From: Chthonomonas sp. UBA6659
GTDB taxonomy: Bacteria; Armatimonadota; Fimbriimonadia; Fimbriimonadales; Fimbriimonadaceae
Assembly (NCBI GenBank): GCA_002455425.1
Contig: DKKT01000066.1
Location: 1-10,938 of the forward strand
Length of the DNA: 10,938 nt
Direction: 5' to 3'
Shown here: in pieces, positions 1 through 8,100 of the stretch
Layout: the number at the start of each line of letters is the position of its first letter
Position numbering within the stretch: position 1 is the stretch's first letter
The notes under the pieces: generated by a model
Told to the model about the DNA's origin: nothing
Database searches by the model: none
Seen by the model: only the letters and a program-made list of their open reading frames with translations
Position numbers and translations under genes: made by a program

Positions 1-24
1 CCGAATCAGGGGAGGATCTTCCAT
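1..24 (-). CDS. Start of an unidentified gene, cut by the left edge
   Basis: Only eight codons are visible (ATG at 24-22, reading M-E-D-P-P-L-I-R), so no function can be given. The call rests on an AAGGAG sequence on the minus strand at 37-32, seven bases before the ATG, the best ribosome-binding site in the window. The gene lies 94 bases downstream of the hydrolase stop and in the same direction, so the two may be co-transcribed. An overlapping longer frame in this area (6-365, minus) is a shadow: it covers the hydrolase 3' end in another frame. Confidence is limited because the frame cannot be followed past the edge. Confidence 0.5.
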
Positions 25-31
25 AGAGATT

Positions 32-37
32 CTCCTT
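32..37 (-). promoter_or_regulatory. Shine-Dalgarno site of the left-edge gene
   Basis: The minus strand reads AAGGAG at 37-32, followed by a seven-base spacer to ATG at 24. This is a near-ideal match to the anti-SD sequence and decides the start of the partial gene. The genes to the right have no comparable site. Confidence 0.65.
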
Positions 38-62
38 CGTCTGTAAGGGAGTCGCGCGGATA

Positions 63-96
63 CCTCCCTGATGCGTCGTGCCCGGCATCGGGGAGG
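63..96 (-). other. Imperfect stem-loop between hydrolase and next gene
   Basis: Two 12-base arms (63-74 and 85-96) are complementary apart from one position, around a 10-base loop. The hairpin starts 23 bases past the hydrolase stop. No T-run follows it in the minus direction, so it does not look like a standard intrinsic terminator. It could be an mRNA 3'-end stabiliser, a partial attenuator, or chance in GC-rich DNA. Confidence 0.3.
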
Positions 97-118
97 TCGG
101 TGAGCGAAACGCGTGGGC

Positions 119-2566
119 TCAGTTCGGGCGGAAGGCGAAGTCGCCTTGTGTCACAGACCAATCGTTGCCGAAGAACCCCGCCGCCCGGACACCCCCGGTG
201 CCTTTCTGGAGCATGTCCGACCCGATGAGGAGCACGTCCGGGAACGCGGCCCCGGATGTGAAATAGGGCGCGCGCCAACCCAGCCTGATGCCGTTGAGAC
301 CGGTGTCGGACACCGCGGCGACCGACGCCATCGCACTGTTCGGCCGAGGGCGCACGAAGAAGCACACGAGGTCGTCGCCTCGGTAGATCCGGTCACCGAT
401 GCGGGTCTCGCCCCGCCGGACCTGGACCGGCGAGTCTCCGAGGAGTGATCGCCAGGCGAGGTTGGTCTCGGCGTTGCCGTACAGGATCACCCCCCTGTCC
501 GTGGTGTTGGCGGAGAGGAAGGCGCGATCGGTCATCCAGTCGATGGAGCCATTCCCTTGGTAGCCGAACACTTCGGCATCGAAGCGCGCCTTGGCATAGA
601 GGGCGGCGTTCTCGGCCGGCGTACCGGCGGTCCCGATCACGAAGAGCATGCGGTGGCGGAAGGCGTCCTTGAAGGGGCCTGAGCGGACCGGGTTCTTCGT
701 GTCGAAACCGGGCCGCCTGCCGATCGTCCAGCCACCGGCACGCTGCACGAGCCAGACCGAGCCGCCGCTCGGCCAGGCGACATCCTTGATCTCGGCGCCG
801 TCGAGCGTGACCGTGAACGGCGTGCCCGCGGCCATCACCGGCGGTGTCCCCATGTCGAGGCGAAGGCAGGCGACGTTTTGGGTCGTACCGACGAATCGGC
901 GCTGGTAGGGATCAACCCGAACCGTGGCGGAGCTGACGAGCATCGGTGTCGTCTGCTGCTCGATCGCGAGCCAGCGGTTTTGCGACGAGATACCCGGATT
1001 GGCGGTCGAGAACGTGACCTCGCGGACCTCGTCGAGCGCTGGGATTCGGCGACGGGCGAAGAGGTCGAACATCGGCGCCCAGTCCACGCACTCCGCTCCC
1101 GGCTCGTCGGAGTTCTCCCACCAGTGACCGGCGCCCTTCTGCTCGTAGAGCGTCCAGTCGCGGTGGAACTTCCCGAGCTCCTCGGCCATCTTGCGGGCCT
1201 CCGTGACGGGAACGTTGTCGTCCGCGTCGCCGTGGACGATGTAGACGCCTTTGCCGGTCAGGTTGGTGACGAGGCCGAGCGTGTCGGAGGGCGACGTCGC
1301 CCGGTTCAGGATCGACTCGATCGGGTCGGGCCGATCGTAGCGAGTGCCGCCGGCATAGGTGAAGAAGCTGATCCATCCCGCGCTCGGCCCGATTGCGGCA
1401 AACAGGTCCGGGAACGTGACCCCGAGGTGCCAGGTTCCATGCCCGCCCATCGAGTGTCCGGTCAGATACGTCTTCGAGGGGTCTCCTCTGAGGCGCTTGC
1501 GGGCGTCGGCGAGAACCTCGAGAGCGTCCAGACGGCCCCAGTCCTCCCAGTCGAATCCAAACGGCCTGCGGTTCGTGGCGGCCACGAGGTTGGCCCAGCG
1601 CTTGGGCGCATACGCTTCCGCTTGGCCGAGCGCTTCGACGCTCGCGCCGTGGAGGGACAGGACGAGCGCATCGGCGTTGTCGGTCTGGGCCGGGTTGAGG
1701 GCGTAGTACTGGACGCTTCCGTCGATCCCGCTGAGGAAGGTCCTCTTTGCGATCTGCTTCGGATCGCGGATACGGAGCCTGATCGCACCTCGGAACAGGG
1801 ACCGATTTGCTTGGCGGAGTTCGAGCTCCACCTCGTACTGTTCCTTGTCCGGGTGTCCTGGGGGCGGGACTTTGACGCCGACCTTGCGGGTGCCGAGGTC
1901 GGCAAGCGTCGGGACCGGGGTGACCATGGGTTCGCGCCCCGCGGTCCGGGCGACGATTTCGGCCCCGGCCAGAGGCGTGTCTTGGGCATTGACGACGATG
2001 AGCCCGGCCCAAATCGGAGCGTTTTCGCCGCGCACCGCGTCGGGGAGGGTCGCGTCGCCCAAGTTGAAAAACGCCAGTGCCGGCGGGCGCTGAAGAGTGA
2101 CACGCAGTCGTCCGCGGCGGGCGGGCATGACGAAGACGTTGTCTCCCTTGATGAGTTGCACCGGGGTCAGGGTCGTGCCGTACTGGTAAGGGTCGCCTGC
2201 GCGTGGAATCCCATTCACGTAGACCATGCTCGCTCCCGGTGCGTTCAGGATGGCGATGCGCCGATCGCCCGATTTGACCGGGAAGACGAACGTCCCGGTC
2301 TGGGCGGCCCTCCCTTCGAACCAGCCGTCGGCGTTGGCATTCGCTTTCTGCCAAACCAGCTCGGTCCCGTCTGGACCCACGAGTCTGTCACCGGGATGGG
2401 GGGTTCGGAAGCTGCCGTCCACGATCAACCGATCGATCGCGTCGATCCGAATCGGCGATCGACCCCCTCGCGAGGTCCCCGTGATCGAAACGGCCGTCCT
2501 CAGAACGTGAACGGGCTCGGGAATCGGCTGGAGGGCGGCGACGACGGAGAGGCTGAAGGCGACCAT
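119..2566 (-). CDS. Secreted alpha/beta-hydrolase (prolyl oligopeptidase / PHB-depolymerase-like), 815 aa
   Basis: This is probably an exported serine esterase or peptidase; the substrate is unknown. A complete catalytic set is visible: an oxyanion-type LSLHG at about residue 303, the nucleophile elbow GHSMGG with Ser372 (codon 1453-1451), an HGDADDNVP segment with probable Asp449, and GAGHWW with His481. The fold occupies roughly residues 275-505. Before it lies about 270 residues of probable beta-rich sequence. After it is a roughly 300-residue C-terminal domain containing NAETN near 698 and GDD at 730, of a kind seen attached to large environmental prolyl-oligopeptidase-family proteins. 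The start at 2566 gives a short hydrophobic N-terminus (MVAFSLSVVAAL, then Q-P-I-P-E-P), suggesting a signal peptide, though it lacks the usual lysines or arginines. An in-frame ATG at 2626 would add 20 polar residues and overlap the divergent gene's upstream region, so it is less likely. The frame also stays open far upstream to 3259, but that part is antisense to other genes. The hydrolase fold is certain; the precise activity is not. Confidence 0.85.
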   Translation of the reverse strand: MVAFSLSVVAALQPIPEPVHVLRTAVSITGTSRGGRSPIRIDAIDRLIVDGSFRTPHPGDRLVGPDGTELVWQKANANADGWFEGRAAQTGTFVFPVKSGDRRIAILNAPGASMVYVNGIPRAGDPYQYGTTLTPVQLIKGDNVFVMPARRGRLRVTLQRPPALAFFNLGDATLPDAVRGENAPIWAGLIVVNAQDTPLAGAEIVARTAGREPMVTPVPTLADLGTRKVGVKVPPPGHPDKEQYEVELELRQANRSLFRGAIRLRIRDPKQIAKRTFLSGIDGSVQYYALNPAQTDNADALVLSLHGASVEALGQAEAYAPKRWANLVAATNRRPFGFDWEDWGRLDALEVLADARKRLRGDPSKTYLTGHSMGGHGTWHLGVTFPDLFAAIGPSAGWISFFTYAGGTRYDRPDPIESILNRATSPSDTLGLVTNLTGKGVYIVHGDADDNVPVTEARKMAEELGKFHRDWTLYEQKGAGHWWENSDEPGAECVDWAPMFDLFARRRIPALDEVREVTFSTANPGISSQNRWLAIEQQTTPMLVSSATVRVDPYQRRFVGTTQNVACLRLDMGTPPVMAAGTPFTVTLDGAEIKDVAWPSGGSVWLVQRAGGWTIGRRPGFDTKNPVRSGPFKDAFRHRMLFVIGTAGTPAENAALYAKARFDAEVFGYQGNGSIDWMTDRAFLSANTTDRGVILYGNAETNLAWRSLLGDSPVQVRRGETRIGDRIYRGDDLVCFFVRPRPNSAMASVAAVSDTGLNGIRLGWRAPYFTSGAAFPDVLLIGSDMLQKGTGGVRAAGFFGNDWSVTQGDFAFRPN

Positions 2567-2638
2567 GCAAACATTCTGCCCAATGTGATGCGGGAGCGAT
2601 TCTCGTTGCTCCGCCTGCTCGGGCATACTGGTGACATT
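2567..2638. promoter_or_regulatory. Divergent intergenic region with possible -10 elements for both flanking genes
   Basis: The 72 bases separate oppositely directed starts. On the minus strand CAGAAT (2578-2573) lies six bases before the hydrolase ATG. On the plus strand CATACT (2624-2629) lies nine bases before the GTG at 2639. Each matches the TATAAT consensus at four of six positions. Neither has a recognisable TTGACA-like -35 at normal spacing. If real, these positions would give leaderless or nearly leaderless mRNAs. This is an inference from spacing only, and such matches are common by chance. Confidence 0.25.
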
Positions 2639-3091
2639 GTGAAGAAGCCCTGGATTATCGCGCTCGTCGCCGTGGTCGTTCTCTGCTGTGGCGGTGGAGG
2701 TATCGTCACGTTCCTCCTCGTCCGAGCCGGAATGGACGTCATGGCGGATGCCAAGGCCTACGGGGACCAGTCGGTGACCGCGATCTGCACCAACTGGGAC
2801 GCATCGGCCCTTTCGTCGCGGGCAACTCCGGAGCTCATTGCCCAGAATCCTGACGGCACGCTCGAAGGGATCGTGCAGACGATGAAAGTGGTCGGCCCGA
2901 TGAAGTCCATCGAAAGCAGCTCGATCGGTGGGATCGAGGCCAAATCCGCGACGGGAGGCAAGCCCTTCACGCAAGCGGAGTACAAAGCCACGATCCTGTG
3001 TGAAAAGAGCAAGGTCGACGTGAAGCTGACGATTCTGAAGCGCGACGGTAAGTGGGAGATTCTCAACGTCAACTTCCAGGAAGTCAAGTAG
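2639..3091 (+). CDS. Small single-pass membrane-anchored protein of unknown function, 150 aa
   Basis: I do not recognise a named family with confidence. The N-terminus is MKKPW followed by a hydrophobic segment to about residue 28 that includes CCGGGG, giving a single transmembrane anchor or uncleaved signal; no canonical lipobox is present. The roughly 120-residue exterior part alternates a helical N-terminal half with beta-like stretches such as KVDVKLTILKRDGKWEILNV at the end. This pattern resembles small NTF2/cystatin-like domains (DUF4864-type) in cell-envelope proteins; that is an inference from the pattern. The GTG at 2639 is preferred because it puts two lysines immediately before the membrane segment. 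An in-frame ATG at 2588 would add 17 residues. No clear ribosome-binding site precedes either start. The gene ends 45 bases before argS on the same strand and may share its transcript. Confidence 0.7.
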   Translation: MKKPWIIALVAVVVLCCGGGGIVTFLLVRAGMDVMADAKAYGDQSVTAICTNWDASALSSRATPELIAQNPDGTLEGIVQTMKVVGPMKSIESSSIGGIEAKSATGGKPFTQAEYKATILCEKSKVDVKLTILKRDGKWEILNVNFQEVK

Positions 3092-3136
3092 TGGCCTCGG
3101 CACGTCGCGATCTCGGGGCTCCACAATAGGGCCTCG

Positions 3137-5023
3137 ATGATTCGCGATGAACTTGCCCTGCGCTTGCGATCGGCGATGGAGCGACTGGTGGCCGCGGGCG
3201 AGGTGCCCGAGGGTGATTACGATCTGCCTGAGATCGCGGAGTCCAAAAGCCCGGAACATGGTGACTATGCCTCGAATTTCGCCCTGACCGCGGCAAAGAA
3301 GGCAGGGCTAAGTCCGCGCGAACTCGGGGAGCGGCTGCAGAAGGCTCTCGCCGCGGATGCGGCGTTCGAGTCTGTCGATCTTGCCGGACCGGGCTTTCTC
3401 AACCTTAAGCTGACGACCGCGGCCCTGATCGCCACCGTCGGCGACGTGCTTGAGCTTGGGGAGGCGTACGCGCGGACACGCGCCGACGCCCCCCGGCGGA
3501 TCAACATCGAGTTCGTTTCGGTCAACCCGAATGGACCGATCACCGTCGGCTCGGGGCGAGGTGCCGCGTTCGGGTCGACCTTGGCCAACGTACTCAGCTC
3601 CGCCGGGCACACCGTGCACCGCGAGTACTACATCAACGACGGCGTCAACAGCGAACAGATGCGGCTGTTCGCCGAATCGGTCAAGGCCTTGGTCGAGGGC
3701 CGCGCGGTGCCCGAAAACGGCTATAAGGGCGACTACGTTCAGGCGGTCGCCGACGCGATCGGGGTGAGCGGGGACCACGGAACCGGATGGTTCCAGACAC
3801 AAAGCCAAGCGATCATGCTTGCCAAGCAGCGCGACGATCTTGCCACGTTCGGCGTCGAGTTCGATACTTGGTTTTCCGAGCAGTCCCTGCATGACGGCGG
3901 CCTCGTCGATGCCTGCCTCCTGGAGTTGGAGGCGAAGCGCATGGCCGATGACGAGCCATACCGGACGGTCCTCAAGCTCGCCAAAGGCGGCAAGGTCGAG
4001 GAGGTCGAGCGCCAGGATCAGCCGCAAGACGAGGATGACGCCGACGGCACGGGCAACACGGTCTGGCTTCGAAGCACCAAGTTCGCCGACGACATGGATC
4101 GGGTTTTGCGGCGCAAAGACGGTCGCCTGACCTACATCGCCTCGGACGTCGCGTACCATCGCGACAAGTTCAGTCGTCCGCTGAACGCGGACAAGCTCAT
4201 CACGGTGCTCGGGCCCGATCATCACGGGTACATCGGACGCCTCACCGCGGTGGTCGCTGCGCTGCTGGAGCGGCCCGATCAGCACGGCGACGGGACCCCG
4301 CTCGATCCGATCGAAGCCCGGATCTACCGGACTTCCGATGAGCGCGACGCCTGTGCTGCCGCCCTCGCCGAAGCAAAAGAGCGGCTCGAGGTCGTGATTT
4401 TCCAGATCGTACGATTTGTGAAGGAAGGCAAACCGGCCCCGATGCGCAAGCGGGACGGAAACATCTATGCCCTCATCGACCTCCTCGATGAACTCGGCAA
4501 AATCCAAGCCCCGGACGCCGATCTCGACGAGCAACGGAGGATCGGACGCGACGTGGCGCGCTACTTCTACCTCATGCGTAGCCATGAGACCCACATGGAC
4601 TTCGACATCGATCTCGCGACGAAGCGCTCGGATGAGAATCCCGTGTTTTACGTTCAGTACGCGCACGCTCGGATCGAGGCGGTGTTGCGCAAGGCCGAGG
4701 AGGAGGGCCTTGTCCAGTTCGGAATGCCCTCACGCGACGTCCTGGGGCTCTTGACCGATCCGCGCGAGCGAGCCCTGATCAAGAAGATCGCCGATCTGCC
4801 GTGGGAGGTGCGGCGGTGCGCCGAGGACTATGGGGTTCACCGCCTCACGTCGTACGCGGTCGAGTTGGCCCGCGCGTACCATCACTTCTACGACGGTTGC
4901 CGAGTGGTCCAACCGACGCAACCGGATCTCAGTCGGGCTCGGATCGCGCTCTGCCGTTCGGCGCAGATCGGTTTGCGTGCCGTGTTCGGATTGCTGGGGA
5001 TTTCCGCGCCCGAGCGCATGTGA
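3137..5023 (+). CDS. argS: Arginyl-tRNA synthetase (class I), 628 aa, with altered signature motifs
   Basis: This cytoplasmic enzyme attaches arginine to tRNA-Arg using ATP. The order of family landmarks is complete: an N-terminal additional domain beginning MIRDELALRLR (about 1-95); the catalytic core starting INIEFVSVNPNGP (about 121-134) and REYYINDG; a GPDHHGY loop at 359-365; and the C-terminal helical anticodon-binding domain with RYFYLMRSHETHMDFD, NPVFYVQYAHARIEAVL and HHFYDGCRV. It ends LLGISAPERM, as many bacterial ArgRS do. Two things are odd. The HIGH signature, normally HVGH in this context, reads TVGS (residues 136-139), and the KMSKR-type loop reads PMRKRDG (435-441). The protein is also about 50-70 residues longer than usual because of an acidic insertion at about 270-306 and another at about 379-416. 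The reading frame is intact and the C-terminal domain well conserved, so decay looks unlikely. The ATG at 3137 fits the family's N-terminus; only a weak AGGG lies five bases before it. Confidence 0.93.
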   Translation: MIRDELALRLRSAMERLVAAGEVPEGDYDLPEIAESKSPEHGDYASNFALTAAKKAGLSPRELGERLQKALAADAAFESVDLAGPGFLNLKLTTAALIATVGDVLELGEAYARTRADAPRRINIEFVSVNPNGPITVGSGRGAAFGSTLANVLSSAGHTVHREYYINDGVNSEQMRLFAESVKALVEGRAVPENGYKGDYVQAVADAIGVSGDHGTGWFQTQSQAIMLAKQRDDLATFGVEFDTWFSEQSLHDGGLVDACLLELEAKRMADDEPYRTVLKLAKGGKVEEVERQDQPQDEDDADGTGNTVWLRSTKFADDMDRVLRRKDGRLTYIASDVAYHRDKFSRPLNADKLITVLGPDHHGYIGRLTAVVAALLERPDQHGDGTPLDPIEARIYRTSDERDACAAALAEAKERLEVVIFQIVRFVKEGKPAPMRKRDGNIYALIDLLDELGKIQAPDADLDEQRRIGRDVARYFYLMRSHETHMDFDIDLATKRSDENPVFYVQYAHARIEAVLRKAEEEGLVQFGMPSRDVLGLLTDPRERALIKKIADLPWEVRRCAEDYGVHRLTSYAVELARAYHHFYDGCRVVQPTQPDLSRARIALCRSAQIGLRAVFGLLGISAPERM

Positions 5024-5118
5024 AGCCTAGCGCGGGCTCGCCGGGGTCAGGTAGTATGTAAGTTCGCCGAGATACGCCGCCGACCATTGGGTCGTCTGCG
5101 TCGGACCACTACCCCATT

Positions 5119-8100
5119 ATGGCAGACGTCAGTCTCTTTGATAAGATTCGCATCGGCATCGCGAGCCCGGAAGATATCCGATCCTGGGCCACTCGCAAAG
5201 ACGGAAACGGCCAAAACGTCCTCTACGAGGTCAAGAAGCCCGAGACCATCAACTACCGCACTTTCAAGCCCGAGCGGGACGGGCTCTTCTGCGAACGCAT
5301 TTTCGGCCCGGTGAAAGACTGGGAGTGCGCCTGCGGCCGGTACAAGAAGATCAAGTACAAGGGGATCATCTGTGAGCGCTGCGGCGTCGAGGTGACCCGA
5401 AGCAAGGTACGGCGGGAGCGCATGGGCCTCGTTGAGCTGGCGGCGCCCGTCTGCCACATTTGGTACCTCAAAGGAGTTCCGTCACCCCTCTCGCTCGTCC
5501 TCGAGATCTCGCCACGCCACCTCGAAAAGGTGATCTACTTCGCGAGCTTCATCGTGATCGAGCTCCAGGCGGAGGCGATCAGCGAGCTTCTGCCCTCGAT
5601 CCGACAGGCCGTTGAAGAGGAGAAGCTCTCCATTCAGCAGAGCATGCGCCGGTTGGAGATCGAGTCGATCGAGCGGCTGACGACGGAGATGAAAAACAAC
5701 CCGGACGAGTACTCGGACGAGACGTTCGTTCGGGACCGGATGAAGAGCAACTTCGACCGGATTCGGGCTGAGTATCGCGACGCGGACGACCGCCTCAAGG
5801 ATTTGGACGTCGCCGTCGACTTGCTTGGGAAGCTGGAACCGAACCAGCTGATCGACGAGGACAAGTGGCGTGCGATCAGCAAGATGCTGGACGCCGTGGG
5901 TCGACGATTGAAGCAAGACCTGGACTTCCTCGTTCGGGCGAACATCGGTGCGGAAGCGGTGAAGGAACTGCTGAGGCATGTCGACCTGGAGCGTCTGGCG
6001 CGGGAACTTCGCCACGAGATCGTGGTCACCACCTCGCAGAAGCGGGCTCGGGCGATCAAGCGGTTGGAACTGGTGGAGTCGCTGCTCATCTCGCGGAGCC
6101 GCCCCGAGTGGATGATCCTCGACGCGATACCCGTGATCTCGCCAGAGCTGCGCCCGATGGTCCAGCTCGATGGCGGCCGGTTCGCGACCTCGGACCTCAA
6201 CGACTTGTATCGTCGCATCATCAACCGCAACAACCGCCTGAAAAAGATCATGGAGATCCAGGCGCCGGAGTCGATCATCAATCACGAGAAGCGACTCCTC
6301 CAGGAGGCGGTCGATGCGTTGATCGACAACGGTCGCCGCACACGGCCGGTCGTCGGCTCGAATGCTCGTCCGCTGAAATCCCTGAGCGACATGCTCAAGG
6401 GCAAAGAGGGTCGGTTCCGCAAGAACCTGCTCGGAAAGCGCGTCGACTACTCCGGCCGTTCGGTCATCGTCGTCGGCCCGCACCTCAAGCTGCACCAGTG
6501 CGGTCTCCCGAAGGAAATGGCGCTGGAGTTGTTCAAGCCGTTCGTCATGAAGACGCTGGTCGAGCGGAAGATCACCCAGAACATCAAGACCGCCAAGCGG
6601 ATGATCGACCGGATGCACCCGTCGGTCTGGGACGGCCTGGAGGAAGTGATCAAGGAGCATCCGGTCCTTCTGAACCGCGCGCCGACCCTCCACCGCCTCG
6701 GCATTCAAGCGTTCGAGCCCATCCTCGTGGAGGGCAAGGCGATCCAGGTTCACCCGCTCGTGTGCCACGCGTACAACGCGGACTTCGACGGAGACCAGAT
6801 GGCGGTGCACGTACCCCTCAGCACGCAGGCTCAGGCGGAAGCACGAGTCCTCATGCTTTCGACCCAGAACCTGTTCTCGCCGGCGGACGGCCGCCCGACC
6901 TGCGCCCCGGTTCAGGATATCGTTCTCGGCGCGTACGCCCTGACGTTCATGAGCCGAGAGGGCCGCGACCGGCTTGCCGCACTTGAAGCCGCGCACGCGA
7001 AGGACCCGGAGAAGAACCCGGCGCCCTACATCTTCAACTCGCCGGAAGAGGTGCTCTTCAACCTCGATTCGCCGATCGGCGCCGGCACGTTCGGCTTGAA
7101 CGATCCGGTCAAGGTGCGCATCCGCCGGCCTTTGTTCCGATCGGACGACGAGATCGACTACCGCGATCCCCAGACCGGGATCGAATACAAGTACGAAGTC
7201 ACGACCGACGAGGACGGGGAGGAGCAGCGGGAGCTCAAGCCGCTCGAGCAGCACTGGGAGACCGTCGTCCTGACGGCGACTCCGGGTCAGATCATCTTCA
7301 ACGGCGTACTTCCGTTCCCGATGCGTTACGGAAAGGACTTCCTCAACATCGAGCTTGGGAAGAAGGCGATCGCGGAGACGATCGTCGCCTGCCATAAGCT
7401 CATTGGAGACGAAGGCACGATCAAGCTCCTCGACGATCTGAAGGAACTTGGTTTCAAGTGGGCCACACGCTACGGGATCTCGATCGCCATGACGGACATG
7501 GATCCGCCCGAGCGACGCGAGGAGATTCTCAAGGAAGCCGATACCCGATCGACCCGAATCAGCGACCAATACCGGCGCGGACTCCTGACGTTCAACGAGA
7601 TGACCCAGAGCCTCATCAAGCTCTGGACTGAGACGTACGATCAGATCGGTAAGGAGATCGTCGCGGGCATGTCCCAGATGAATCCGCTCTCGATCGTCAC
7701 CGTCTCCGGTGCCCGAGGTTCCGTGAAGCAGCTCGCGCAGCTCTCCGGAATGCGCGGGCTCATGTTCAACCAGTTCAACGAGGTCATCTACGAGCTCCCG
7801 GTCAAGAGCTCGTTCCACAAGGGCCTCTCGATGCTGGAGTACTTCGTGACGACCCACGGGGCCCGCAAGGGTCTGGCCGATACCGCGCTTCGCACTGCGG
7901 ACGCCGGCTACTTGACGCGACGTCTCGTGGACGTCGCCCAAGACGTGATCATCCGTTCGAAGGACTGCCAGACGAACGAAGGCGTTTACGTGAACCGCAT
8001 CGTCGACGAGGGCGAAGTGATCGAAACGATCGGAGACCGCATGTACGGGCGTGTCTCCCTCGCGACGATCTTCGATCCCACGACCAAGGAGGCGATCGTC

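Noticed and set aside
878..2587. Upstream extension of the small membrane protein's frame, antisense to the hydrolase
   Set aside because: The stretch is Arg-, Gly- and Val-rich shadow sequence opposite a convincing hydrolase; only the part from 2639 looks like a protein.
2567..3259. Upstream extension of the hydrolase frame
   Set aside because: The frame is open, but it overlaps the small gene and argS start in antisense, and the residues lack signal-peptide or domain character.
3542..4459. argS as a pseudogene because of lost signature residues
   Set aside because: The frame is uninterrupted and the tRNA-binding and C-terminal motifs are well conserved. TrpRS shows that a non-HIGH signature can function, so decay is not the best reading.
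3308..4666. Open frame of 452 codons antisense to argS
   Set aside because: It is a mirror of the conserved argS frame with no independent domain or start signal.
5024..5118. A tRNA or riboswitch between argS and rpoC
   Set aside because: No cloverleaf or known aptamer pattern could be traced by eye in the 95 bases; only a weak four-base-pair stem near 5024-5038 was seen.
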